Shown here one piece after another: positions 1 to 8,708 of a stretch of 64,000 nt of DNA. How positions within the stretch are numbered: position 1 is the first letter of the stretch; every line of letters begins with the position of its first letter. The translations under genes and the position numbers were made by a program. The DNA comes from Ruegeria atlantica (lineage in GTDB: Bacteria > Pseudomonadota > Alphaproteobacteria > Rhodobacterales > Rhodobacteraceae): positions 1 through 64,000 of the forward strand of contig NZ_WQCG01000009.1 of assembly GCF_013032505.1 (NCBI RefSeq), in the 5' to 3' direction. The notes under the pieces are model-generated. The model saw only the letters and a list, made by a program, of their open reading frames with translations. It had not been told where the DNA came from and did not search any database.

Positions 1-245
1 GCGTCTCCGCCGCTTCCGCAGCGTCCCAAGCGCCTCAGCAGCGCCGGTGAAGGGGGTTCTAAGTATAACCGCATAAGTCCGCAAGCGGAAAATTCGATAA
101 ACTTGCAAAAAACCGCACGATTTAATTTTATAATTATAAAACAGTGATTTACCCGACACTCCCCCGCTAAAAATACGCCACAAGCATGTGAGGCAGCGCT
201 GAATCCGACGTTTTCAACAGAGTTACCTACAGACTCGGCGCCGAG
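1..245. other. Left edge, no gene supported
   Basis: The first 60 bases are GC-rich and could be the end of a gene or repeat that starts outside the window. No reading frame there is long enough to name. Bases 80-180 are strongly AT-rich and are followed by the 3' end of msrQ on the minus strand. No hairpin with a T-run was found, so no terminator for msrQ is called. Confidence 0.4.
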
Positions 246-860
246 TCAGGCGGAATCGACTGGGCGAAACCGAGTCAGCAGTCCAGAAACTGGAATGCGT
301 AACAGTATCAGGCTGACGATCAGAGACAGGTAGACCAGCGGCTCGATCTGAAATCCCTTGGCAAGCATGACGTAATGCAGCCCACCCAGAATCGCCGCTG
401 GAAAGACAAGCCTCTGCAGGCTGCGCCACCGGGGCCCCAATTTGCGCACCGACAGATTGTTTGACGTCACCGCCAACGGGATCATCAGGACAAACGCTGC
501 CATGCCGACCGTTATATAAGGGCGCTTCACAATATCCGACCAAATCTGACTGGGCAGCTGCACATCCAGCGCTAGCCACACCAAAAGATGCAGGCTGACA
601 TAGGCAAAGGTCAGAACGCCCAGCGCGCGTCGAAACTTTAACAGGTTCAGGCCAAGGAACCGCCGCAGCGGTGATATTGCAAGAACGGCAATCAATAGCT
701 GAAGTGCCAGTTCACCGTATCTGTGTTCCAATGCCTCAATTGGATCCACGCCAAGACCGCCTATCAGACCCTGATAGAACAGCCAGGGGGCGGGAAGCGC
801 CCCTAACAGGTAGACCAGCCAGACCGGAACACGGCGCAATATCTGATTTAGCCTCTGCAT
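246..860 (-). CDS. msrQ: MsrQ, heme-b membrane subunit of the periplasmic methionine sulfoxide reductase
   Basis: This 204-residue membrane protein has about six hydrophobic segments and belongs to the ferric-reductase-like transmembrane family (MsrQ/YedZ). In the known system it takes electrons from the quinone pool or flavin reductase through heme b and passes them to MsrP, which repairs oxidised methionines in periplasmic proteins. Likely heme-ligand histidines are visible in the segments around residues 90 and 160 (AYVSLHLLVW and ILGGLHYVML). It lies 4 nt downstream of msrP on the same strand, the usual msrPQ arrangement, so the two are almost certainly one transcript. The length is normal for the family. 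Confidence 0.93.
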   Translation of the reverse strand: MQRLNQILRRVPVWLVYLLGALPAPWLFYQGLIGGLGVDPIEALEHRYGELALQLLIAVLAISPLRRFLGLNLLKFRRALGVLTFAYVSLHLLVWLALDVQLPSQIWSDIVKRPYITVGMAAFVLMIPLAVTSNNLSVRKLGPRWRSLQRLVFPAAILGGLHYVMLAKGFQIEPLVYLSLIVSLILLRIPVSGLLTRFRPVDSA

Positions 861-864
861 GGCC

Positions 865-1767
865 TTAGTAGAATTCCTTTAGATCCATACCTTCGTAAAG
901 CCCGGCGACCTCTTCTTCGTAGCCGTTGAACATTAACGTCGGGATTCGTTTGGCAAAAAGACCGCCGCCAATCTGACGTTCCGAGGCCTGTGACCAGCGT
1001 GGGTGATCCACGTTCGGGTTCACATTACTGTAGAAACCATACTCGCGCGGAGCGGACATGTTCCAACTGGTGGGCGGCTCGACATCCGTAAGGGTGATGC
1101 GAACAATCGACTTGATGGACTTGAAGCCATATTTCCACGGAACGACCAGACGCAGCGGTGCACCATTCTGGTTGGGAATGGGTTTGTCATAGATGCCGGT
1201 CGCCATGATGGTCAGCGGGTGCATCGCCTCGTCCAGGCGCAAACCTTCCCGGTAAGGCCATTCGAGGATCGGAAATTGAACGCCCGGCATCTCATCGGGA
1301 CGGTACGCAGTTTCAAAGGCCACGTATTTGGCGCCTTCCTGCACACCGGCCATATTCAGCAGATCGGCAAGTTCAAACCCGTTCCACGGAACCACCATCG
1401 ACCAGGCCTCAACACACCGGAATCTGTAGATGCGCTCTTCAACCGTCATCTCGGACATGATGTCTTTGAAATCATAGTCACCCGGCTTATCGACCAAACC
1501 GTCAATTGCGACGCTCCAGGGTTCGGTCACCAGAGTATGCGCGTATTTCGCGGGATCGTCCTTGCGGGTCCCGAACTCATAAAAGTTATTGTACGAGGTG
1601 ATCTCTTCCCAGGTGTTGGGTTCCAGAACTTCCTGCGCCGCTGCCGGTCTGGCCAGTCCCGCCAATCCGACACCCGCAAGGCCAGCCAGCACCTGCCGCC
1701 GGTTCAAGAACACCGCCTGTGGCGTGACGTCGGCATGTGTCAGTGTGTTGGTCCAGCGATGCGCCAT
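865..1767 (-). CDS. msrP: MsrP, Tat-exported molybdopterin methionine sulfoxide reductase
   Basis: This 300-residue molybdopterin oxidoreductase (sulfite-oxidase fold) reduces protein methionine sulfoxide in the periplasm. A twin-arginine signal is visible at residues 23-24 (NRRQVLAGLAG) followed by an AAA-type cleavage region (ARPAAAQ). Cys118, within YRFRCVEAW, fits the conserved molybdenum-ligating cysteine. The start has an AAGGAGACTT-type ribosome site just upstream on the minus strand. It is the first gene of an msrP-msrQ operon. The family is induced by hypochlorite or oxidative stress in several bacteria, but no regulator gene is adjacent here. Confidence 0.95.
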   Translation of the reverse strand: MAHRWTNTLTHADVTPQAVFLNRRQVLAGLAGVGLAGLARPAAAQEVLEPNTWEEITSYNNFYEFGTRKDDPAKYAHTLVTEPWSVAIDGLVDKPGDYDFKDIMSEMTVEERIYRFRCVEAWSMVVPWNGFELADLLNMAGVQEGAKYVAFETAYRPDEMPGVQFPILEWPYREGLRLDEAMHPLTIMATGIYDKPIPNQNGAPLRLVVPWKYGFKSIKSIVRITLTDVEPPTSWNMSAPREYGFYSNVNPNVDHPRWSQASERQIGGGLFAKRIPTLMFNGYEEEVAGLYEGMDLKEFY

Positions 1768-2103
1768 TTAAGTCTCCTTGGTAAGCTAGCCTGAGATTCC
1801 AGTTAATCCGCTGATACCACACCGCCAAGGCAACATGCGTCACGATTGGGAGAAGAGACTGTAACGTTTCACGCCAAATCAAATCCAAATTACCTGTGAC
1901 ATCCACCGGGGGCCAATTGCGGCAATACCGTTGATACCTGTCACGCCAAGTTGATCGCATCCCGCCAATTCAAGCAGAACACCTGGGCCTTCAATCTTTA
2001 CAACTGCTTCACGCAACTTGCAGTGTTCTTGTCAGGATCGGCCGACTGGCCCAAAGATCCGCTGTCCACCCGATTGTCGGGAAAGACTATAGGGAGAAGA
2101 CGA
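1768..2103. other. Divergent intergenic region between msrP and the cyclase-family gene
   Basis: These 336 bases must contain promoters for msrP (leftward) and the cyclase-family gene (rightward). An open frame runs upstream of the rightward gene from 1951, but a clear GGGAGAAG ribosome site at 2092-2099 places the start at 2104. No convincing promoter pair, operator palindrome or RNA was recognised. Confidence 0.4.
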
Positions 2104-2919
2104 ATGTGTGACATCTGTGTGATGAACGCGGTCAAAGACCGTATGCTTTCTAGAAGAGGGTTCTTCAAAGCTGCCGCTGCCTCTGGTGTGGCTGTTGCCG
2201 CAACTGGCACCAGCGCATCGTTCGCCCTTGCCGCTGGTGAGGGTAAGGTCGAGGATATGACCCATACGATCAGTGCCGATTTCCCAACCTATTTTGGCGA
2301 ACCAGGGTACGCGTCCGAACAGGTTTTCAATTTTGGCGAACACGGCTTTAACCTGCAGCGCCTGACAGTCAATGAACACACAGGCACACATATCGACGCG
2401 CCGCTGCACTTTTCAGCGGATGGTGCTTCGGTGGACGAAATCCCCGTGTCCGATCTTGTGGCACCGCTTTGCGTTGTCGACATTGCCGCCCGCGCAGCCG
2501 AGGATGTCGATACGCTGCTGACACCAGATGACCTGAAGGCATGGATGTCTGCCAACGGAGACATTCCGGATGGCTCTTGCGTAGCCCTGTATTCCGGGTG
2601 GGCCGCTAAAGCCGACAGCGACGAATACCGCGGATTTGACGGTCAGGCACAACATTACCCCGGTTTCCACCCCGAAGCCGCAATGATGCTGATCGAAGAA
2701 ACCGGGGCGCGCTCGATCGCATCGGACACACTGTCCCTGGACCACGGCATATCCACCGACTTCGCCACCCATTATGCATGGCTGCCCACGGGCCGTTTCG
2801 GGATTGAGAACATCGCGGGACTGGATCGCGTACCGGCCGCTGGCGCAACGCTGGTGATCGGTGCACCGAAACATGCCGGTGGCACCGGCGGGCCTGCGCG
2901 CATTTTTGCGATGGTTTGA
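2104..2919 (+). CDS. Tat-exported cyclase-family (kynurenine-formamidase-like) metal hydrolase
   Basis: This 271-residue protein belongs to the cyclase / kynurenine formamidase superfamily, metal-dependent hydrolases acting on N-formyl or lactone substrates. The family metal motif is visible as HTGTHIDAPLHF, with a further histidine in the DTLSLDHG segment. The N-terminus has a twin-arginine signal (SRRGFFKAAAASG) followed by a small-residue h-region, so the enzyme probably works in the periplasm. That is unusual for true kynurenine formamidases, which are cytoplasmic, so I do not assign that reaction. The ATG at 2104 was chosen because it follows a GGGAGAAG ribosome site. A hairpin terminator follows at 2926. 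Confidence 0.8.
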   Translation: MCDICVMNAVKDRMLSRRGFFKAAAASGVAVAATGTSASFALAAGEGKVEDMTHTISADFPTYFGEPGYASEQVFNFGEHGFNLQRLTVNEHTGTHIDAPLHFSADGASVDEIPVSDLVAPLCVVDIAARAAEDVDTLLTPDDLKAWMSANGDIPDGSCVALYSGWAAKADSDEYRGFDGQAQHYPGFHPEAAMMLIEETGARSIASDTLSLDHGISTDFATHYAWLPTGRFGIENIAGLDRVPAAGATLVIGAPKHAGGTGGPARIFAMV

Positions 2920-2925
2920 CAAAGT

Positions 2926-2953
2926 GGCCCGCTTGCTTGGCGGGCCTTACCTT
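2926..2953 (+). terminator. Hairpin terminator after the cyclase-family gene
   Basis: The arms GGCCCGC (2926-2932) and GCGGGCC (2940-2946) pair perfectly around a 7-base loop and are followed by a pyrimidine-rich stretch. It lies 6 nt after the stop codon. Confidence 0.6.
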
Positions 2954-3049
2954 CAAAAGACTGGCGACTTTGACCGGGCAATCTGAACTCTGCCAATTGG
3001 CAGAGTATTCAGGCTATCTTGTCATACAAACAACCGAGGCGAGCTTTTC

Positions 3050-3976
3050 ATGTTTTATGTTCCGCAAAGTGCCTTTCCTGAACTAAGCCGCACCGCTCTT
3101 GGGGTTTGCGCATTTTGCGCTTTGGTCAACCGCAACCCAACATATCGACGCGTATTCTATGACCCATTTGCCGAGCAGCTATTTCGCAACGGTTCTACCG
3201 AGGGACCCGAGGTCCTGGACCAAGCTACCGACTGGGATGCCGTACTAAAGTTCGCCGATGACCGTTCAGTGGCGCGCCGTCTCGTCGCGTCGGTCCTGTG
3301 GCGCAAGACATTCATGCAAAGCCGCGCGCTTACTGCAATCAAGAATGGTGCACGTCAGATCGTAGTACTTGGCGCAGGTCTTGATACGCTGGGTCTGCGG
3401 CTATCCAACAGTCACAGCCACATTCCGGTTTTCGAGGTCGACCGCCCCGAGACCATCGAAGCCAAGCGGTCTTTGGTCAGTTCAAATTTTGGCGTTCCAC
3501 CAAACGTTCGATATACGGCGGTTGATTTCTCTCGTGAGACAACGCTCGATAAGTTGCAGTCGCTCGGTTACGACCATGAGCTGGGCACGGTCTTTATTGC
3601 TGAGGTTTCGTTGGAATATGTAGCACCGCCCGAAGTTGCAGACGTGTACGCGATGATCCGGTCAAATGGCGCCATGGAAACGCGTTTTCTGACGACATAC
3701 GCGTCAACCGCCGCAGCATCGCAAGCGCAAAAGGAAGTCGACAGTATCGGAAATGCGGTGGCCGGAGTCGGCGAACCCTTTCGTTTCAACATCTCTCCCA
3801 GTGAGGTCAGCGCCTACGCGTCTGAACAAGGGTTTTCTGTGCTCGAGCACATATTTGGGCGCAGAGGGACTGAAAAATACTTGAGCGGATTAGGGCTGGG
3901 TCCAGAGACGATGGATTTCCCTATGGATTCTTTGGACGCCTCGTCTTTCTCACTTGTTCAACTGCGACCCACTTGA
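3050..3976 (+). CDS. SAM-dependent methyltransferase, leucine-carboxyl-methyltransferase-like family
   Basis: This 308-residue protein has the layout of the bacterial branch of the LCMT/PPM family (TIGR00027-type class I methyltransferases). The SAM-binding glycine motif is visible as VVLGAGLDTLGLRL near residue 105, with an acidic partner in VFEVDRPETI. The natural substrate of the bacterial members is mostly unknown. The N-terminal part (YRRVFYDPFAEQLF) also matches the family pattern. It is a single-gene unit between two hairpin terminators. It has no signal peptide, so it is presumably cytoplasmic. Confidence 0.8.
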   Translation: MFYVPQSAFPELSRTALGVCAFCALVNRNPTYRRVFYDPFAEQLFRNGSTEGPEVLDQATDWDAVLKFADDRSVARRLVASVLWRKTFMQSRALTAIKNGARQIVVLGAGLDTLGLRLSNSHSHIPVFEVDRPETIEAKRSLVSSNFGVPPNVRYTAVDFSRETTLDKLQSLGYDHELGTVFIAEVSLEYVAPPEVADVYAMIRSNGAMETRFLTTYASTAAASQAQKEVDSIGNAVAGVGEPFRFNISPSEVSAYASEQGFSVLEHIFGRRGTEKYLSGLGLGPETMDFPMDSLDASSFSLVQLRPT

Positions 3977-4008
3977 ACAAGTTGCTTTTGACGTGACTTA
4001 AAAAAGAA

Positions 4009-4036
4009 GGCCCGCCGGTGTGGCGGGCCTTTGTTT
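4009..4036. terminator. Bidirectional terminator between the methyltransferase gene and clpB
   Basis: The arms GGCCCGCC (4009-4016) and GGCGGGCC (4022-4029) form a perfect 8-bp stem with a 5-base loop. A T-rich tract follows on the plus strand and an A-rich tract (4000-4008) gives a T-run on the minus strand. It can therefore stop transcription from both convergent genes. Confidence 0.85.
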
Positions 4037-4039
4037 GGT

Positions 4040-6658
4040 TTAATGCACCACGGCATCATCCGGGCGTGGCCGCTCTGAAGTACCCAGCCGGTCGCCGATA
4101 ATCAGACCGTCTGAGCCTGCGGTCACAGGGACGGTCTCACCATCCTTGATCTCACCGGCAAGCAGAGCCTCGGCCAGCGGGTTTTGCAAGGCACGCTGGA
4201 TAACGCGTTTTAGCGGGCGTGCACCGAAGACCGGGTCATAGCCTTCATCCGCCAACCACTCTCTGGCCCCATCGTCCAGTGCCAGCTCGATCTTGCGGGC
4301 GGACAGACGTTTCTGCAGACGAGCCATCTGGATGTCGACAATACCATCCATATCGGCCCGCTTGAGGCGATCAAAGATGATCGTTTCGTCCAGACGGTTC
4401 AGGAACTCAGGCCGGAAATGCGCCCGGACCGCGTCCATCACGTCACGCTTGGCCTGCGCACTGTCGGCACCTTCTGGCAACTGGCTGAGCGCCTGAGACC
4501 CAAGGTTCGACGTCAGGATGATCAGCGTCTGCTTGAAGTCCACGGTGCGGCCCTGACCGTCGGTCAGAACGCCGTCATCGAGAACCTGCAGCAGAACGTT
4601 GAACACATCCGGGTGCGCCTTTTCGACCTCGTCAAACAGCACGACCTGATAGGGTCTGCGCCGTACGGCTTCGGTCAGCACACCACCTTCGTCGTAACCA
4701 ACATAGCCCGGAGGGGCACCGATCAGACGGGCAACGGCGTGTTTCTCCATGAACTCGGACATGTCGATGCGCACCATCGCATTGTCGTCGTCGAACAGGA
4801 AGTTCGCCACGGCCTTGGTCAGCTCGGTCTTACCAACGCCAGTCGGTCCAAGGAACAGGAACGAGCCCAGCGGCCGGTTCTCGTCATTCAGACCCGCACG
4901 CGCACGACGCACTGCGTTGGCCACGGCAGTCACCGCTGCATCCTGACCAATGACACGCGAATGCAGTTCATCTTCCATCCGCAGCAGCTTCTCGCGCTCA
5001 CCTTCCAGCATTTTCGAGGTCGGAATACCGGTCCAGCGTTCGACCACCGAAGCGATCTGTTCCGGACGCACCGTTTCCTCCGCCATCATCTGGCTGCTTT
5101 CGGCGTTCTCAGCCTCGGTCAGCTTTTTCTCAAGTTCGGGAATGACGCCGTAAGACAGCTCACCCGCCTTGGCGAGATTGCCTTCACGCTTGGCGATTTC
5201 CAGATCAGCACGCGCTTTGTCGAGCTGTTCTTTCAGATCACGCGCGCCAGCCAGCTTGTCACGTTCAGCTTGCCATTGGGCGGTCATCTCGGCGGATTGT
5301 TCCTGCAGGTCGGCCAGATCCTTTTGCAAGGTTTCCAGACGATCCTTCGACGCCGCGTCATCCTCAAGCTTCAGCGCTTCTTCCTCGATCTGCATCTGCA
5401 GGATCTGACGATCCAGCTGATCGAGTTCTTCGGGCTTGGAATCCACCTCCATCCGCAAACGCGATGCGGCCTCATCGACAAGGTCGATGGCTTTGTCGGG
5501 CAGGAACCGGTCGGTGATATAGCGATGCGACAAGGTCGCGGCCGACACCAGCGCCGAGTCCGAGATACGCACGCCGTGGTGCAGCTCGTACTTTTCCTTG
5601 ATGCCGCGCAGGATGCTGATCGTGTCCTCGACGGTCGGTTCTGCAACAACAACGGGCTGGAAGCGGCGGGCAAGGGCTGCATCTTTCTCCACGTATTTGC
5701 GATACTCATCCAAAGTGGTCGCGCCAATACAATGCAGCTCGCCCCGAGCAAGCGCAGGCTTGATCAGGTTGGCGGCATCCATTGCGCCGTCTGATTTACC
5801 GGCACCAACCAACGTGTGCATCTCGTCGATGAACAGGATGATCTCACCAGCGGCCTCGGTGACCTCGGTCAGAACGGCCTTGAGGCGCTCCTCGAACTCA
5901 CCGCGGTATTTCGCACCGGCGATCAGTGCGCCCATGTCGAGCGCGAGCAGTTTCTTATCCTTCAGCGATTCCGGCACGTCTCCGTTCACGATGCGCAGGG
6001 CCATGCCCTCGGCAATCGCGGTTTTACCGACGCCGGGTTCACCGATCAGAACCGGGTTGTTTTTGGTGCGGCGCGACAGAACTTGCATCGAGCGGCGGAT
6101 TTCTTCATCCCGTCCGATAATCGGGTCGATCTTGCCCTCAGCCGCAGCCTCGGTCAGGTCACGCGCGTATTTTTTGAGTGCGTCATAGCCCTCTTCCGCC
6201 GACGCGGTGTCAGCGGTACGGCCTTTACGGATGTCATTGATCGCTTCGTTCAGCTTTTGCGCAGATACGGCACCGGCTTCCAAAGCCTCTTTGGCTTTGG
6301 ACTTCACCATGCACAGCGCCATCAGAACGCGTTCGACCGGTACAAAGCTGTCGCCTGCCTTGGTCGCAATTTTCTCGGCTTCTGCAAAAACCTTGGCGGT
6401 CTGGCCATCCATGTAAATCTGGCTCGCATCACCGCTGACTTTTGGAATCTTGGATAGCGCAGCATCCAGTGCCTCGACCACACGGGTCGGCGCGCCGCCC
6501 GCGCGTGTGATCAGGTTGCTGGCCAGCCCCTGATCGTCATCCATCAATGCTTTCAAAAGGTGTTCGGGCATCAATCGTTGGTGCCCCTCACGCAGCGCAA
6601 TGGTCTGCGCTGCCTGCACGAATCCCCGTGCCCGCTCGGTGAACTTGTTTAAGTCCAT
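4040..6658 (-). CDS. clpB: ClpB, AAA+ protein disaggregase
   Basis: This 872-residue hexameric chaperone dissolves protein aggregates together with DnaK/DnaJ/GrpE in the cytoplasm. In order, the protein shows the N-terminal Clp_N repeat domain, a first AAA+ module with Walker A GEPGVGKT (about residue 205), the long coiled-coil middle domain (about 400-520, rich in E/K/L), a second AAA+ module with Walker A GPTGVGKT (about 605), and the C-terminal D2 small domain (FGARPLKRVIQ). The length is normal for ClpB. It is separated from ClpA/ClpC by its middle domain and by the absence of a ClpP-binding IGL/F loop that I could see. The start has a good AAGGAGAA site. No CIRCE element or other heat-shock site was identified upstream. 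Confidence 0.97.
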   Translation of the reverse strand: MDLNKFTERARGFVQAAQTIALREGHQRLMPEHLLKALMDDDQGLASNLITRAGGAPTRVVEALDAALSKIPKVSGDASQIYMDGQTAKVFAEAEKIATKAGDSFVPVERVLMALCMVKSKAKEALEAGAVSAQKLNEAINDIRKGRTADTASAEEGYDALKKYARDLTEAAAEGKIDPIIGRDEEIRRSMQVLSRRTKNNPVLIGEPGVGKTAIAEGMALRIVNGDVPESLKDKKLLALDMGALIAGAKYRGEFEERLKAVLTEVTEAAGEIILFIDEMHTLVGAGKSDGAMDAANLIKPALARGELHCIGATTLDEYRKYVEKDAALARRFQPVVVAEPTVEDTISILRGIKEKYELHHGVRISDSALVSAATLSHRYITDRFLPDKAIDLVDEAASRLRMEVDSKPEELDQLDRQILQMQIEEEALKLEDDAASKDRLETLQKDLADLQEQSAEMTAQWQAERDKLAGARDLKEQLDKARADLEIAKREGNLAKAGELSYGVIPELEKKLTEAENAESSQMMAEETVRPEQIASVVERWTGIPTSKMLEGEREKLLRMEDELHSRVIGQDAAVTAVANAVRRARAGLNDENRPLGSFLFLGPTGVGKTELTKAVANFLFDDDNAMVRIDMSEFMEKHAVARLIGAPPGYVGYDEGGVLTEAVRRRPYQVVLFDEVEKAHPDVFNVLLQVLDDGVLTDGQGRTVDFKQTLIILTSNLGSQALSQLPEGADSAQAKRDVMDAVRAHFRPEFLNRLDETIIFDRLKRADMDGIVDIQMARLQKRLSARKIELALDDGAREWLADEGYDPVFGARPLKRVIQRALQNPLAEALLAGEIKDGETVPVTAGSDGLIIGDRLGTSERPRPDDAVVH

Positions 6659-6785
6659 GGTATTCTCCTTTTCCTAAGCGCCCTGAATGTGATGCGCCCG
6701 CTTGGCGGCACGCGTCGGTCTGGGCCTCACATTCAATCTGGGAAATATCTTTGCCCGTTCAAGAGGCTGGAGCGCAGATTCAGAC

Positions 6786-7106
6786 TTATCGTCGGGGTAC
6801 GGTGTAGACAGTGTATCCGCCCGTCTGCGCGACCTCGCGCGCAGGGTACATTTCCACCAAAGATTGTGCGGCGTCGCTGCCCGTCGGGCAGGAAACAAGG
6901 TCTGCTGCATCATCCAGAAAATTGACTGTAAAAGACGTCTCGCCGGTCAATTGGCAATCATCGTCGGTCGAACGATACCCCCCCACCAGGCGCAAATTGT
7001 CATTTGTCGGGGATTTGATGACCGTATCCGCGGCCTCATTTTCCAATGGCATATCCTGACATCCCATCAGGGCCAGAAGTATCCCAACACTAAATACCTG
7101 TTTCAT
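6786..7106 (-). CDS. Small lipoprotein of unknown function
   Basis: This 106-residue protein has a lipoprotein signal peptide: a basic start, a hydrophobic stretch and a lipobox LMGC ending at Cys16. Two further cysteines (in DDCQLTG and LVSCPTG) could form a disulfide in the periplasm. The segment around residues 60-100 (fVnFLDDAADLVSCPTG ... YTVYTVP) resembles small inner- or outer-membrane lipoproteins common in roseobacters. I do not recognise a named family. It lies upstream of clpB in the same direction but about 130 nt away, so co-transcription is uncertain. Confidence 0.65.
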   Translation of the reverse strand: MKQVFSVGILLALMGCQDMPLENEAADTVIKSPTNDNLRLVGGYRSTDDDCQLTGETSFTVNFLDDAADLVSCPTGSDAAQSLVEMYPAREVAQTGGYTVYTVPRR

Positions 7107-7254
7107 AGTCCCCCCATCGAAAAACTCTTATGAATGATCGGCACCATATCACAGTCCGGCCAAAGCTGCGTGATCTCGATCACGCGCGCGCTGCATGGAC
7201 ACGGCCGCCCGAAACCGCTAGGACGCAGACGTTTGCCAAAAAGGAGCCCGCACC

Positions 7255-7959
7255 ATGTCCGATGATCGCCTGATCGTAGCCCTAGATGTTCCCAATGCCC
7301 TTCAGGGTCTGGCAATGGCAGAACAGCTGGGCGACAGCGTTTCCTTTTACAAGATCGGGCTGGGGATGCTGACCGGTGGCGGGTTGGCTTTGGCCAATGA
7401 ACTGAAACAGGACCACGGCAAGCGCATCTTTTTGGACATGAAGCTGTTCGATATCGGCAACACGGTGGAAAACGCCGTTCGTGGTCTGGCGCAGTTCGAC
7501 CTGGATTTCCTAACGGTACATGGTGACCCGCATGTGGTGCGCGCCGCAAAAGAGGGGGCTGCGGGCAAAGACCTCAAGATTCTGGCGGTGACCATTCTGA
7601 CTTCGCTCAACCGCGATGATCTGGATGCCAGCCTTTTGAAAGAGGGCGACGTTCAGGACCTTGTCGTCGAACGCGCCGCCAAAGCACTGGAGGCTGGAGC
7701 GGACGGCGTTATCGCAAGCCCGCAAGAGGCTGCCTTGATCCGTGCCCTGCCCCAGGCCGAGGGGCGTTTGATTGTAACTCCTGGCGTTCGCCCCACTGGC
7801 GCAGCATTAGGAGATCAGAAACGCGTCGCAACCCCCGCCAGCGCGATCGGAGACGGCGCAGATCATATCGTCGTCGGCCGTCCGATCTATCAATCTAAGA
7901 ACCCAAAGGCGGCGGCCGAGGCGGTTTTGGACGAGTTAAAAACGTTGACACGCCACTGA
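7255..7959 (+). CDS. pyrF: Orotidine-5'-phosphate decarboxylase
   Basis: This 234-residue TIM-barrel enzyme makes UMP from OMP in the last step of de novo pyrimidine synthesis. The catalytic Asp-Lys-Asp array is visible in FLDMKLFDIGNTV (residues about 60-72), and the phosphate-binding C-terminal motif in VTPGVRP ... GDGADHIVVGRPI. The length is typical of the bacterial short form. An AAGGAG ribosome site precedes the ATG. It stands alone between a divergent small lipoprotein and a candidate small RNA. Confidence 0.96.
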   Translation: MSDDRLIVALDVPNALQGLAMAEQLGDSVSFYKIGLGMLTGGGLALANELKQDHGKRIFLDMKLFDIGNTVENAVRGLAQFDLDFLTVHGDPHVVRAAKEGAAGKDLKILAVTILTSLNRDDLDASLLKEGDVQDLVVERAAKALEAGADGVIASPQEAALIRALPQAEGRLIVTPGVRPTGAALGDQKRVATPASAIGDGADHIVVGRPIYQSKNPKAAAEAVLDELKTLTRH

Positions 7960-8140
7960 ACCCCTGCCGGAAAGTAAAGTAAAAACGCTTAACTGACGCG
8001 GTCAAATGATTGACCTAACGTCACTTTTCCAGCGATCCGCGCCAAATCGTCCCTGTGCCCCAAAACACACATGAAACATGCGAGTTTTCGTTGTGTGACC
8101 TCGATCCTATCTAAATCCCGGAATTTGCGCGATTCTAGGG

Positions 8141-8215
8141 GCGTGATACTCCCCGCGGACCACATCTTCCTGAGGTCCGTCACCTCCCCCCGCCAATTGC
8201 GGGGGGTCTTCTTCC
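8141..8215 (+). ncRNA. Candidate small RNA ending in a strong intrinsic terminator
   Basis: In the 263-base gap between pyrF and a convergent Nudix gene, two stacked hairpins are visible. The first has arms CGGACC and GGTCCG around an ACATCTTCCTGA loop and can be extended by GTGA/TCAC. The second is the 8-bp GC-only terminator stem at 8186-8206 followed by TCTTCTT. The first loop displays CUUCCU, a sequence able to pair with ribosome binding sites. A structured terminator about 230 bases after pyrF is far for simple read-through, which suggests a separate transcript. The promoter is unclear (a GATACT at 8145 is too close to be sure). No known RNA family is assigned. Confidence 0.3.
8186..8214 (+). 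terminator. Intrinsic terminator in the pyrF/Nudix gap
   Basis: The arms CCCCCCGC (8186-8193) and GCGGGGGG (8199-8206) form a perfect 8-bp stem with loop CAATT, followed by TCTTCTTCC. It lies just before the end of the convergent Nudix gene. Confidence 0.75.
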
Positions 8216-8222
8216 AGAAGCA

Positions 8223-8630
8223 TTACTTGTCAAAAACCGGCCTTGCCTCTGCTAGGTAATCGCGCAGGCGGAGTGCGAAATTCGGAACCGCAAGCGCATT
8301 CGCAAGGTATGATTCCGGCGACATCAAAAACCAACCCTGCCCTTCATCGCCAAACCTGATCAGATCGACATCGCCGGGTGGTCGGCGCGCTGCAAAGAAC
8401 CAGTTTTGTCCATACTTGCGTGACCAGGCAAAATCGGCGTCACCAAGATGCAACCCAACTTCTTCCAGTGTTTCACGCTTCACGCATTGCAGCGGTGTCT
8501 CTGCCCCTTCGCGCCCGCCACCGGGAAAATCGAAATAGCCCGGGAACGGGATGTCCTTTTTATCGTCCCTTTGAATCACCAAAAGGTCTGATCCAAGAAA
8601 CAGTGCGACCTTTGCCCCTGTGAACTGCAT
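8223..8630 (-). CDS. Nudix hydrolase
   Basis: This 135-residue protein has a complete Nudix box: GGGREGAE at about residues 37-44 followed by VKRETLEEVGL, matching GX5EX7REUXEEXGU. Such enzymes hydrolyse nucleoside diphosphates linked to another group, often as housecleaning or mutation-avoidance enzymes. The box alone does not show the substrate. The FPGYFDFPGGGREG context is common in the dinucleoside-polyphosphate or 8-oxo-dGTP type. It has no signal peptide. It is transcribed toward the candidate small RNA and is divergent from dinB, which also acts in DNA maintenance. Confidence 0.88.
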   Translation of the reverse strand: MQFTGAKVALFLGSDLLVIQRDDKKDIPFPGYFDFPGGGREGAETPLQCVKRETLEEVGLHLGDADFAWSRKYGQNWFFAARRPPGDVDLIRFGDEGQGWFLMSPESYLANALAVPNFALRLRDYLAEARPVFDK

Positions 8631-8708
8631 GAACGCTTTCTCTTTGTTTCCCGAACGGATAAATTTTAGCTAACCCGCCTGATATGACAAAGCGCATAAA
8701 ACTGAGAT

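Noticed and set aside
1003..1794. Long plus-strand frame opposite msrP
   Set aside because: It is a shadow of msrP with no domain. Similar long shadows opposite clpB, gyrB, recF and dnaA were left out for the same reason.
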